From NCBI RefSeq assembly GCF_004331075.1, contig NZ_SJNX01000004.1, forward strand, positions 62,001-126,000: a stretch of 64,000 bases of DNA. Direction: 5' to 3'. Made by a program: the position numbers and the translations under genes. This document shows, piece after piece, positions 19,862-28,241 of the stretch (within the stretch, counting starts at the first letter, position 1; each line of letters opens with the position of its first letter). Under the pieces are notes generated by a model. It was not told where the DNA came from and ran no database searches. It saw only the letters and a list, made by a program, of their open reading frames with translations. Source of the stretch: Acinetobacter brisouioides (GTDB lineage: Bacteria > Pseudomonadota > Gammaproteobacteria > Pseudomonadales > Moraxellaceae).

Positions 19862-20607
19862 TAATCCCGACCTTTCAAACGTTGCGGAACTAAGCTCGGT
19901 AACCGACACAACATCCCTGCGAACAGGCGCGAATGCATTTTTGTCAGTTCCCAGTTATCTTCCCATAGCCGAAAATGCGAAATGCCCTGTTCAGGGTAAA
20001 TCACAGGAGTCGCCACATTTTCAAAATGCACACCAGCCCAGCTCAGACGCACCAGAATCTCACTGTCAAACCCCATGCGTGCAGGCAACTGTACCTGATC
20101 CATAATCGCCAGTGTGGCTGCTAACGGATAAACTCGAAAACCGCACATGCTGTCATGAATTTCAAAAGACAGGCTGTTAATCCACACCCAAATATGCGAG
20201 GCATAACGTCCGTACAACCGTTTTTTCGGGACACTTTCATCAAAAATCGGCTGACCAATCACCATCGCTTCAGGATGCTGCTCAGACACTGCCAGAAACT
20301 TGGCAACATCCTGCCAGTGGTGCTGACCATCGGCATCAAGCTGCAAGGCATGGCTACAACCCAGTTCGGCTGCACAACGTAATCCTGTCATGACCGCCTG
20401 CCCTTTTCCCATATTTTTCGCATGCTCAACCAGCACGACATCACTATATTGTGCAGCCAAGTCGCGTAAAATCTGTGAGGTTTCAGCATTACTGCCATCA
20501 TTGACCAGTACTATCGGCAAGGCAAACTGGCTCAGATACTCAACCAAAGCAGCAAGATGATGCGGATGGTTATACACAGGAATCATCAAGGCAGCGCGAT
20601 AGCTCAT
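19861..20607 (-). CDS. apeJ: Family 2 glycosyltransferase (first half of split ApeJ)
   Basis: A 248-residue GT-A fold enzyme. The nucleotide-binding start LVNDGSNAETSQIL and the metal-binding DxD-type motif LQLDADGQHH are clear, and the C-terminal part keeps PARMGFDSEILVRLSWAG. There is no membrane segment. It should add a sugar to the lipid carrier or to the polyene. It overlaps the apeH stop (ATGA) and the acyltransferase start (TAATG). The symbol is given for homology to the N-terminal part of ApeJ. Confidence 0.82.
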   Translation of the reverse strand: MSYRAALMIPVYNHPHHLAALVEYLSQFALPIVLVNDGSNAETSQILRDLAAQYSDVVLVEHAKNMGKGQAVMTGLRCAAELGCSHALQLDADGQHHWQDVAKFLAVSEQHPEAMVIGQPIFDESVPKKRLYGRYASHIWVWINSLSFEIHDSMCGFRVYPLAATLAIMDQVQLPARMGFDSEILVRLSWAGVHFENVATPVIYPEQGISHFRLWEDNWELTKMHSRLFAGMLCRLPSLVPQRLKGRD

Positions 20608-22271
20608 GACGTTGCATTCTCCTCAACCGCAAACAACAACCGCCCTGAAGCAATATTTTTGTCTGCAAGCTTTAACTCAAAACTGACTTTATGCTGCTTA
20701 CGACTCAACCTAAGCTGCAACACTTGATACGGGCGAATCAGATCTTGAAACTTTAATTGTTCAAAACCCTGACACCAGCGCAAGTCTGCCCAAAGTTCGC
20801 GGGCGATATGTTGTAAAAATGCAATCTGCCCCACGCCAGGGTAAATCGGAAAATTGGGGAAATGCCCCTTGAAACATGCCAGTTCAGGAGAAAACTCTAA
20901 CTGTAAAATGTGCTGCTCATCCTGCTGTTGTCGTGACAAAATCACTGGCTGACTCGCTTCTTGAAACAGCTTGATCAGGTCGAGCTTATTCAATTTTGAC
21001 TGACTATTGACAGGTAACTGACTCAAAAAACGCCACTGTCGGGGAATAGCAATCCGCTCCAGTAAAGGCTGCAATTGTTGTTTTAATTGAGTCACAAACG
21101 GGTGTTTACTCTGCTGTTGTAGCTGTTGCCGTGCTGCATCATTGAGGACTGCCACACAGACGAGAAGCTGGCGCTGCTCACGCTCGATCAGTAAAACATG
21201 ACACTGGCTAATCGCCTCTAGTTGCAGAATTTTACTTTCAATTTCATCAAGGCTCAGGCGTTTTTCTTCAAGTTTTACAATACGATCCATCCGCCCTAAC
21301 AAATGAAATGCACTCTGTAGATTGTTCGGTTCAAGTAGCTCAACTCGATCTCCTGTTGCCACCCAGTCTGCATCACAAGCATGTGGGCTACGCATCCACA
21401 ACTGCTGCTGTTCATCACGACACACTTCGACATCGGCAAAGGGTTGCCACACCGCTTGATCGGCTGCACGGTGGGCAATACCGCCCGTTTCAGAACTACC
21501 AAAAATTTCGATGATTGGTACATTCACCCCCGCACGCACACCATCTTCAAGTTTTCCTCCTGAAGAATATAGCGCAGCACAATGTACGAGCAGCACATCA
21601 CTCGGCCAGCGCTTGAGCAGTGCAGGACTCGAAATCACATAATTTAGGTAGCTAATTTCGGCAAAACGCTGTTGCAATTGCACAACATATTCAGGGTAAA
21701 TCAGTTGCTCCCGATAGAAACTACGTCCCGTGGCGAGAGGTAACAGCACCTTAAACAGCAAACCGTAAATATGCTGATGGCTGACCGTGGCAATCGCTAC
21801 TGCAGATTCAGGTAAGCTAAAACTTTGTGCCAATCCCTGAACTTCACAAAGTAATTGTTGTAACGAACGTACAATCTGTTTCGGTGTACCTGTTGAACCT
21901 GAGGTAAAAAACACAATTTCGCTGTCATTGATCAGCGTATCGGACAAAGGCTGAACTGGCTCAACAGTTAAAATACGCTGGCGTTGAATAAAAGCAATAC
22001 CTTGCTCTGCCAATTGCTGCTGCAGCTGCTGCACCTGATTTGGCGGTAAAATTAAACGTTTATGTGCCAACAACACCGCAAAAAACAGCACCAGAAACTC
22101 ATAACTGTCTTGCTGCCATAAAGCAAAACTGGACTCAGGCAATTGCTGAATCGCCTGTGACTGACTGGCAACATCTTGCCAAAATTCGGCAAAACTCAGT
22201 GTTTGTAATTGTGTATCAAAACACAGTGTGGCATCTGCGGTTAAATAATCATTAAAATGACAAAGATTCAT
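20604..22271 (-). CDS. apeH: ApeH-ApeI fusion: acyl-ACP ligase plus hotdog dehydratase domain
   Basis: A 555-residue two-domain protein. Residues 1-440 form an AMP-binding ligase with the P-loop FFTSGSTGTPK (121-131), a second core motif IFGSSETGG, and the TGDRVELL hinge region. It should activate the aromatic starter acid and load it on a carrier protein. The last 100 residues are a FabA/FabZ-like hotdog domain with GHFPNFPIYPGV; its His470 matches the catalytic His, but the acidic residue 14 further on is Ala484. This half matches ApeI, usually a separate gene. The missing acid is supplied by ApeP (Glu54), see findings. The start overlaps the apeG stop (ATGA). Confidence 0.88.
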   Translation of the reverse strand: MNLCHFNDYLTADATLCFDTQLQTLSFAEFWQDVASQSQAIQQLPESSFALWQQDSYEFLVLFFAVLLAHKRLILPPNQVQQLQQQLAEQGIAFIQRQRILTVEPVQPLSDTLINDSEIVFFTSGSTGTPKQIVRSLQQLLCEVQGLAQSFSLPESAVAIATVSHQHIYGLLFKVLLPLATGRSFYREQLIYPEYVVQLQQRFAEISYLNYVISSPALLKRWPSDVLLVHCAALYSSGGKLEDGVRAGVNVPIIEIFGSSETGGIAHRAADQAVWQPFADVEVCRDEQQQLWMRSPHACDADWVATGDRVELLEPNNLQSAFHLLGRMDRIVKLEEKRLSLDEIESKILQLEAISQCHVLLIEREQRQLLVCVAVLNDAARQQLQQQSKHPFVTQLKQQLQPLLERIAIPRQWRFLSQLPVNSQSKLNKLDLIKLFQEASQPVILSRQQQDEQHILQLEFSPELACFKGHFPNFPIYPGVGQIAFLQHIARELWADLRWCQGFEQLKFQDLIRPYQVLQLRLSRKQHKVSFELKLADKNIASGRLLFAVEENATS

Positions 22272-22816
22272 GGTTGGTGTAGTCGTTGTTGGCGCTTACG
22301 CAAAATAAACTCAGTAGTGAGCAAAACGCCCATGAGCAAATAAGAAATTAAACCGTTATATAATACCCAAACCTGCATCGGGGCAAAATATACTGTCCAT
22401 AGAGCGGTCAATGCATTGATCAGGAAGAAACTACACCAGACTTTGGTAACCTGACGTGTCCAACGTACACCCGACTCAGGTAAATCAGGTTCAAAGACAC
22501 GGGCAAAACGTTCAATCATGGAAGGTGGACGCCAAAGTGTCAGCGCAAAAATAGACAGTGCCGCCAGACTCATAGCAACGGGATACAGCTTGAGCCATGC
22601 CTGATTGCGCAGCAGCAAACTTAAACCACCACAGAGCATGGCTAAATAGGTCAGTGGCAACAGTGGACTTTGTCGGGCACTAAAATAACGAATAACCCCG
22701 ACCACAAGTAGCAACAGACTAATCTCCCACAGTTTCCCATGAGATAAACTCCAGCCCACCAAAAACGGATACGCCACCAATACAATGGCGGTCGCCACTT
22801 TTAACAGCTTGGACAT
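22268..22816 (-). CDS. apeG: Inner-membrane protein ApeG (COG4648-like)
   Basis: A 182-residue integral membrane protein with about five hydrophobic helices (for example VATAIVLVAYPFLVGWSL, LLLLVVGVIRYFSA, VWVLYNGLISYLLMGVLL). A soluble loop with RWTRQVTKVWCSFF joins the halves. I place it as ApeG from its position between the carrier proteins and the ligase and from general resemblance to COG4648 proteins of APE clusters. The activity is unknown. It overlaps the apeF end by 16 bases. Confidence 0.82.
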   Translation of the reverse strand: MSKLLKVATAIVLVAYPFLVGWSLSHGKLWEISLLLLVVGVIRYFSARQSPLLPLTYLAMLCGGLSLLLRNQAWLKLYPVAMSLAALSIFALTLWRPPSMIERFARVFEPDLPESGVRWTRQVTKVWCSFFLINALTALWTVYFAPMQVWVLYNGLISYLLMGVLLTTEFILRKRQQRLHQP

Positions 22817-23061
22817 TCTTTTGACATATTTTGAATGACTAACACAACATCTTCGATGGTACGTACATTTTTAAAGTCTTCAGGTTTGACCTGCTTGCCT
22901 GTCAATTGCTTGATTTTGACAATCAAATCAACTGCATCAATGCTGTCGACATCGAGATCCGAATACAGATTCGAGTTCATTTGAATTTTTTCAGGCTCGA
23001 TCTCAAACAGATCTTCCATCCACTCACGTAACTGAGCCAAAATGTGCTCTTGAGTTAACAT
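22801..23061 (-). CDS. apeF: Acyl carrier protein ApeF
   Basis: An 86-residue carrier protein. Ser40 in SDLDVDSIDAVDL is the attachment point for phosphopantetheine. The helix-rich acidic N-terminal half fits the fold. It lies nine bases after apeE and overlaps apeG. Two carrier proteins side by side are typical for aryl polyene clusters, one often thought to carry the starter and the other the growing chain; the sequence does not show which is which. The C terminus MSKECPSC is unusual for a carrier protein because of two Cys. Confidence 0.92.
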   Translation of the reverse strand: MLTQEHILAQLREWMEDLFEIEPEKIQMNSNLYSDLDVDSIDAVDLIVKIKQLTGKQVKPEDFKNVRTIEDVVLVIQNMSKECPSC

Positions 23062-23070
23062 TTTTCCCCC

Positions 23071-23328
23071 TTAAGCGGCCTGACTTTCAACCAACTTCAC
23101 TAAACTTTGAATTGAACGAAAATGCTGCTTGGTGTCCTCTGACTCAGCATTTAAATGAATGTTATAGCGTTTTTTCAGCGCCAAACCTAACTCTAAGGCA
23201 TCTATTGAATCCAGCCCTAAGCCTTCATTAAACAAAGGGGCTTCATCATCAATATCGTCAATCGAAATATCTTCGAGTGCCAAAACATCAATAATCATCT
23301 GTTTTAGCTCGTCAGCAAGATTGCTCAT
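23071..23328 (-). CDS. apeE: Acyl carrier protein ApeE
   Basis: An 85-residue carrier protein; Ser41 in LGLDSIDALELG takes the phosphopantetheine. It is strongly acidic (LEDISIDDIDDEAPLF). ATG 23328 is chosen because it overlaps the apeD stop as ATGA; an ATG six bases earlier is possible. It is the first of two adjacent carrier proteins and should be modified by the PPTase encoded at the end of the operon. Confidence 0.92.
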   Translation of the reverse strand: MSNLADELKQMIIDVLALEDISIDDIDDEAPLFNEGLGLDSIDALELGLALKKRYNIHLNAESEDTKQHFRSIQSLVKLVESQAA

Positions 23329-24128
23329 GTACATAACTCTTGATTAAACAACTGGTGTAAATACTGATTCAAGGCACGCACATTTTTAGGCGTGACCGTT
23401 GTATCGGCTAAAATGTCTTCGATCCGAATTGGATCAAGGACTTGTATTTGAATATGAAAAGGTTCACTTGGAATGTGATACCACTTTTCATTTTTGGTCA
23501 AGGTCGATGGGCTACAGCGAATCACGACAGGGCGAATCGGCACCTGTGCCCGCAAGGCAATATTGGCAGCACCGCGCTGAAAATCATTCAGCGTCTGATT
23601 TTGCTCAGTGCGCGTCCCTTCAGGAAAAATCACCAACGATGCCGCATCAGCTTGTTGCAAACGCTGCACACAGTCCTGAATAAACTGCTCAGAGCCTGCA
23701 TTTAAAATATACGCCGCGTTTTGCACAGGTCCTCGGGTAAACGGATTTTGCCACAGTGCTTGTTTGACCACGCAATTGGCTTTGGGCATCAACCCGATTA
23801 ATAGCATCACATCAATCAATGTCGGGTGGTTGGCAATCACCAGTTCTTGCTGACTGTTTTGCAGCTTGTCCAAACCTTCTACACTGTAGGTCATGACGCC
23901 AAGTTTGGTCATAGCTTCAATAAAGCCATGAAAACCATGTCGAATCACCTGTTGGGTTAGCTCAACACGGCGTTTCGGATCAGACGTGTACAGTTTCACC
24001 GCAGGTGCAATCACCGTACCAATCGCGACGCCACCCACTCCAAAACTGGCAAAACCCAAGCCTGTCGCTGCCATACGCCATAGATAGTTAAGTTGCTGTT
24101 TGGACTTCCCTTTTAACATCGTTGCCAT
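23325..24128 (-). CDS. apeD: Lysophospholipid-type acyltransferase ApeD
   Basis: A 1-acylglycerol-3-phosphate acyltransferase (PlsC-like). The HX4D signature NHPTLID and the second motif FPEGTRTEQN are intact, and an N-terminal hydrophobic stretch (GLGFASFGVGGVAIGTVIAPAV) suggests membrane association. It probably joins acyl chains to the lipid part of the pigment. The start is uncertain: the frame opens at a TTG (24164), while ATG 24128 or 24119 is more likely; AGGGA lies just before 24128 and ten bases before 24119. Any of these overlaps the end of apeC. Confidence 0.85.
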   Translation of the reverse strand: MATMLKGKSKQQLNYLWRMAATGLGFASFGVGGVAIGTVIAPAVKLYTSDPKRRVELTQQVIRHGFHGFIEAMTKLGVMTYSVEGLDKLQNSQQELVIANHPTLIDVMLLIGLMPKANCVVKQALWQNPFTRGPVQNAAYILNAGSEQFIQDCVQRLQQADAASLVIFPEGTRTEQNQTLNDFQRGAANIALRAQVPIRPVVIRCSPSTLTKNEKWYHIPSEPFHIQIQVLDPIRIEDILADTTVTPKNVRALNQYLHQLFNQELCT

Positions 24129-24748
24129 TTCCCTGATGCTGACTGTGGAGTACCCGTTTGCCAAAACTGTAAAAACTCCTGTGCATCCTGATCAGGAGAT
24201 TGATGACTGGTCTCTATTTTCAAGACTGGATCGAACTGCACATTCGGCTCAGCCAGACTGAGTACAGCTGCCATTGAAAAGGCATCAAAACTATTCACAC
24301 CTTCATACACATCGGGCAAGGGTGCATCATAATACACCACCAAAACCCGCTGCGCGTTCACATGCGTTTTCAAAAATGCATAGGCTTCAACCACCGCTTC
24401 TGACCATGAACAGCTCAAACTGGTCGAAGGTGTAGCATCTTGGTACAAAATAGAATACAAACCTGCTATAGCATTATGCACAGACGTAGAAAATTGTGTC
24501 GGCGATGGTGTATGACCTTGTAAAACATCTTGTAAAATATTTAAGGTTTTTTGTTCATCACCAAAATGCGATGCCCAGACAATATAATCAATGTCATAAG
24601 CTTGCAACGCTTGTACGGCACTATTGAATGCCAGTTTCGCCAAAGCAGACAAACGTCGGCGCTGCATGGCAGGAATCGCCTGCAATGCTTGCAAATCAGC
24701 ATGATGATCTGTGTTATAGAGTTGTTGTACTTGTAGTTGTAAGTTCAC
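24113..24748 (-). CDS. apeC: Chain-length-factor-like ketosynthase homologue ApeC
   Basis: A 211-residue protein that covers only the N-terminal half of a ketosynthase (Ketoacyl-synt_2 type). The family stretch FSTSVHNAIAGLYSI is at 86-100. It has no C-terminal half, so the two catalytic His of condensing enzymes are absent and it should act as the chain length factor for ApeO. Cys113 in LSCSWSEA aligns with the nucleophile position, which is notable. It is the first gene of the 20-gene operon, starts with GTG, and lies about 30 bases downstream of a good -10 box. Confidence 0.84.
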   Translation of the reverse strand: MNLQLQVQQLYNTDHHADLQALQAIPAMQRRRLSALAKLAFNSAVQALQAYDIDYIVWASHFGDEQKTLNILQDVLQGHTPSPTQFSTSVHNAIAGLYSILYQDATPSTSLSCSWSEAVVEAYAFLKTHVNAQRVLVVYYDAPLPDVYEGVNSFDAFSMAAVLSLAEPNVQFDPVLKIETSHQSPDQDAQEFLQFWQTGTPQSASGKWQRC

Positions 24749-24789
24749 ACTCTACACCCCGAACTGACCAAAAAATGGAATCTATTATA
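24749..24789 (-). promoter_or_regulatory. Likely promoter of the APE operon
   Basis: On the minus strand a perfect TATAAT lies at 24789-24784, about 36 bases before the apeC GTG. No good -35 box stands 16-18 bases upstream (CTATTT at 17), so an activator may be needed. It is the only clear promoter-like site in the gap between der and apeC. Confidence 0.45.
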
Positions 24790-24905
24790 AATAAACAAGG
24801 GCGCTAAAATAGCAAAAAAACATTTAAAAAAAAATGAAAACAATAAATTTCAAGAAAAGATACACTAAAAGTATAATAACTCTATTTTCTCTCAATATTT
24901 TAAGT

Positions 24906-24930
24906 AAAAAAAAGCTATCCGAAGATAGCT
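24906..24930 (-). terminator. Terminator after der
   Basis: AGCTATC and GATAGCT arms on a CGAA loop, with the A run at 24906-24912 giving a U tract on the minus strand. It ends the ndk-side housekeeping block at der and separates it from the APE operon. Confidence 0.8.
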
Positions 24931-24944
24931 CTTTATATAACGGC

Positions 24945-26354
24945 TTAACGCTTAAATTTCTTTTCCGCTTTCTTGAATTTCTGAACGTAACGACGTTTAC
25001 GTGCAGCAACACGTTCATCCACCTGTGACTTACGCCCTTCAAACGGATTTTCAGAAGTTTTAAAATCAACACGAACAGGCGTACCTTCAAGCTTGTACAC
25101 TTTACGGAACACATTCTCCAAGTAACGACGATAATCCGCAGGCGTCTTATCAACCTTGTTACCGTGAATCACGATCGTCGGTGGATTTTGCCCACCCATA
25201 TGCGCATAACGCATTTTAATACGACGACCACTGATCATTGGCGGTTGATGCGCTTCGGTCGCATCATTCAAAATCTGTGTCAATTTTGCTGGAGAAACTT
25301 TTAAATTCGCCGACTCGTATGCACGATGAATAGAAGGATAAAGCTCCCCAACTCCCGTACCATGCAAGGCTGAAATTAAATGAATACGCGCCCATGGAAT
25401 AAAGTCAAAACGGCGATCAACATCCAACTTACATTGCTTGCGGTCATATTCGGTCATGTTATCCCATTTATTAATGGCGATCACCATGGCACGACCTGCT
25501 TCCAATGCGTATCCAATCAGATGTAAGTCTTGCTCAACCACACCTTCGCGGGCATCTAAGACCACAACGACTACGTGAGCATCTTTCATAGCTTGTAAAG
25601 TTTTAACAACTGAGAATTTCTCAATCATTTCATCAACTTTACCTTTGCGACGTACACCCGCAGTATCGATCAACGTGTATTGACGACCATCACGTTCAAA
25701 TGGAATATAAACCGAATCTCGAGTCGTCCCAGGTTGGTCAAATGCGACCACACGGTCTTCACCCAACAAGCGGTTAACCAGTGTTGATTTACCCACATTT
25801 GGACGACCAATAATAGCTAAACGCAATCCAGTCGCTTTGTCATGCTCTTCAGGATTTTCATCTTCAGGCACATCAACCAGCACATCTTCGAGCATCTGTG
25901 AGACGCCACGACCATGACTCGCTGCAACATGCAGTGGTTCACCAAAGCCCAGTTTGAAAAATTCAGCCACTGCAGCTTCAGCATGCACGCCATCGACCTT
26001 GTTGGCAACCAAGAAAACTTTCTTGCCTAAAGTACGCAATTCACGTGCAATCTGTTCATCAGAAGCCAATAATCCCGCACGCGCATCCACCACGAAGATA
26101 ATAATATCTGCTTCGTGAATGGCTGTTTTGGACTGTTCTGCCATATAGGCATCGATGCCCTGTTCACTTTCGCCAATACCCCCAGTATCGACCACAATGA
26201 ACGATTTGTTTTGATAAACTGCATCACCATATTTGCGGTCACGAGTCAGACCAGCAAAGTCGGCAACCAGTGCGTCACGACTTTTGGTTATCTGGTTAAA
26301 TAACGTTGATTTTCCGACATTCGGACGCCCAATCAGCGCAATAACGGGTTTCAT
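24945..26354 (-). CDS. der: Ribosome biogenesis GTPase Der (EngA)
   Basis: An essential GTPase for 50S subunit maturation. The 469 residues contain the two tandem G domains typical of Der: GRPNVGKS at 9-16 and again near 184, each with DTGG/DTAG and NKxD motifs (NKVD, NKWD). The C-terminal KH-like domain is followed by a Lys/Arg-rich tail ([17 protein letters not shown]). It follows bamB by three bases, as in the hisS-yfgM-bamB-der block of gammaproteobacteria. Confidence 0.97.
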   Translation of the reverse strand: MKPVIALIGRPNVGKSTLFNQITKSRDALVADFAGLTRDRKYGDAVYQNKSFIVVDTGGIGESEQGIDAYMAEQSKTAIHEADIIIFVVDARAGLLASDEQIARELRTLGKKVFLVANKVDGVHAEAAVAEFFKLGFGEPLHVAASHGRGVSQMLEDVLVDVPEDENPEEHDKATGLRLAIIGRPNVGKSTLVNRLLGEDRVVAFDQPGTTRDSVYIPFERDGRQYTLIDTAGVRRKGKVDEMIEKFSVVKTLQAMKDAHVVVVVLDAREGVVEQDLHLIGYALEAGRAMVIAINKWDNMTEYDRKQCKLDVDRRFDFIPWARIHLISALHGTGVGELYPSIHRAYESANLKVSPAKLTQILNDATEAHQPPMISGRRIKMRYAHMGGQNPPTIVIHGNKVDKTPADYRRYLENVFRKVYKLEGTPVRVDFKTSENPFEGRKSQVDERVAARKRRYVQKFKKAEKKFKR

Positions 26355-26357
26355 AAA

Positions 26358-27509
26358 TTAACGATTCTGCCAAACGCTTAACGCGCCCTTTTGAGTTGAA
26401 ACATAAAGTTGGTTGTCAATCACACGTAAAAATGTAACTTGTCCCTTGGTATCGGAACGACCAATCAAATTACCTGTATTTGGGTCTAATAGGCTAAGAG
26501 CACCTTCATAATCACCAACAACAAGGTCTGAACCCAACATCACTGGATTACTAAGATTACGGTGCAAAAGCTGTGTATTTTCCCAAAGTTTTTGACCGCT
26601 CATCAAATCATAAGCAATCACTTTGCCATCGGTTGTGCTGACAAAGACTTTATTTTGTGTCACTTCAGGGCGTTGGTTACTGCTTGCATCTTCACTCCAC
26701 AGCACTTGTTGCCGTGCAAGATCAGTCACGGCAACCTGCCCTTGGTAACTGGTCGTGACCATATACTGCCCCATCATCACAGGGTCGCCACTGATACCAT
26801 TTAAACGCTGTACGTCTGAACGACCTTCCGCAACTGCAACACGACGCTGCAAACGCGGTACACCACTAATCACATCAATGATATAAACATACGCATTTGA
26901 AGTTGCAATCAGCACATTGTTTGGATCGAGCATGACAGGTGCTGCACGACCACGCAAGCTAAATGAGACATTCGGTAAACGGTATGTCCAAAGCTGCTGA
27001 CCTGTGCTGACATCATGTGCATAGACATTACCATCATTACTCACAGTAATCACACGTCCTGCCTGAATATGCGATGGTGCAATAATCGCACCTGAAAGCT
27101 GAGCTGCCCATTTCATTTGCCCTGAAGTTTCATCGAGTGCAAACAGTTCACCTTTTTCATTACCGACAACCACAATCCCTTCACCAACTTCAACACCCGC
27201 ACTTAAGCCATGTTTTTTGGTGAGTTTGGTTGACCAAAGGCGTTGTTTGCCTTTGTAGGCTTCTACATAACCTTTTGGATCCACCAAGAATATTACGCCA
27301 TTGTCTGCGCCCATTTGTAAACGCAATGGATCATTTTTATTGGTTTGGGTTACATGCTCAGAAAATACAGGGACTAAAGTTTTTGCTTGCACTATTTTTG
27401 GAAGTTTATTGGGTTTAATTTCTTCCACTTTAGTTTTATTGCTAGAGCAGCCCACCAAAGCAACAGCTGCAAGTGTTAGCGCAAACGGTACGGTAAATTT
27501 TTTATTCAT
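26358..27509 (-). CDS. bamB: Outer membrane assembly lipoprotein BamB
   Basis: A component of the BAM complex that inserts outer-membrane barrels. The 383 residues begin with a lipoprotein signal (lipobox LVGC, Cys21) and continue with PQQ-like beta-propeller repeats; recurring GxxLWxxxL-type blades include SGQMKWAAQLSG, TGQQLWTYRLP and SGQKLWENTQL. Ser after Cys fits outer-membrane sorting. It touches yfgM upstream (one base from stop to start) and der downstream. Confidence 0.96.
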   Translation of the reverse strand: MNKKFTVPFALTLAAVALVGCSSNKTKVEEIKPNKLPKIVQAKTLVPVFSEHVTQTNKNDPLRLQMGADNGVIFLVDPKGYVEAYKGKQRLWSTKLTKKHGLSAGVEVGEGIVVVGNEKGELFALDETSGQMKWAAQLSGAIIAPSHIQAGRVITVSNDGNVYAHDVSTGQQLWTYRLPNVSFSLRGRAAPVMLDPNNVLIATSNAYVYIIDVISGVPRLQRRVAVAEGRSDVQRLNGISGDPVMMGQYMVTTSYQGQVAVTDLARQQVLWSEDASSNQRPEVTQNKVFVSTTDGKVIAYDLMSGQKLWENTQLLHRNLSNPVMLGSDLVVGDYEGALSLLDPNTGNLIGRSDTKGQVTFLRVIDNQLYVSTQKGALSVWQNR

Positions 27510-28211
27510 TTAAGACTCATCCACTTGTGTTTTCAAAATTGGGCGTTCGATATCAGGATCATTCACTAAAACGCCAACACTTTCGAGTTTAATTTGTAAA
27601 ATTTGTCGTTCTTGTTTACGCGCAACAATGGCATCCCATGCACTTTGATACGCTTTGCGTGCTTGAGCAACATCATTTTTTGCAACGTAAATATCGCCAC
27701 GCGCTTCATCTGCTGAGGCTTTAAACGCTGGGACTTTGATAAGGTCCAATGTTTTTAAAGCATCATCATATTTTTTTTGCGCTGCTTGTGTATAAGCCAA
27801 ATGCAGATTAACCAACTGAAGTAAGCCTTCATCATCAACCTTCACATTTTGTACTTTTTTCAGCTCACGTTCTGCTGCAGTATAGTTGCCTTGATCAAAT
27901 GCCACTTTAGACATGACCAATTCAGCTTGGATTGCCTGCACAGAGTCAAGGTTCTTTTTCAGAACTGTGTCAGCAGATGGCGCAAGTTTGTTATACGCAC
28001 TTTGGTCACCTATTAAACTCTGTGCTTCATCCATGAGCTGCTGAACACGTGCAGTTTCATTTTGCGCGCTATGTAGCTGTTTTTTCTGCCAGTAATTCCA
28101 GCCAAAAAATGCAATCAATGCAACCAGAATACCACTGACTGCAGCAGAACCATATTTCTTGCTCAGTGATTTTAGATTATCGAGTTGCTCTTCTTGTGTT
28201 AGTGCACTCAT
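27510..28211 (-). CDS. yfgM: YfgM-like TPR membrane protein
   Basis: A 233-residue protein with one N-terminal helix (VSGILVALIAFFGWNYW) and a periplasmic TPR region with Ala- and Lys-rich helical pairs. In E. coli YfgM binds the Sec translocon with PpiD and connects to periplasmic chaperones. It lies between hisS and bamB, the same order as in E. coli. Confidence 0.9.
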   Translation of the reverse strand: MSALTQEEQLDNLKSLSKKYGSAAVSGILVALIAFFGWNYWQKKQLHSAQNETARVQQLMDEAQSLIGDQSAYNKLAPSADTVLKKNLDSVQAIQAELVMSKVAFDQGNYTAAERELKKVQNVKVDDEGLLQLVNLHLAYTQAAQKKYDDALKTLDLIKVPAFKASADEARGDIYVAKNDVAQARKAYQSAWDAIVARKQERQILQIKLESVGVLVNDPDIERPILKTQVDES

Positions 28212-28241
28212 GTGACTGTCCTTCTGACTTTCCTATGCAGC

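Noticed and set aside
24824..25153. 109-residue minus-strand ORF near the end of der
   Set aside because: It overlaps der in another frame and runs through the der terminator; basic, low-complexity sequence without a family.
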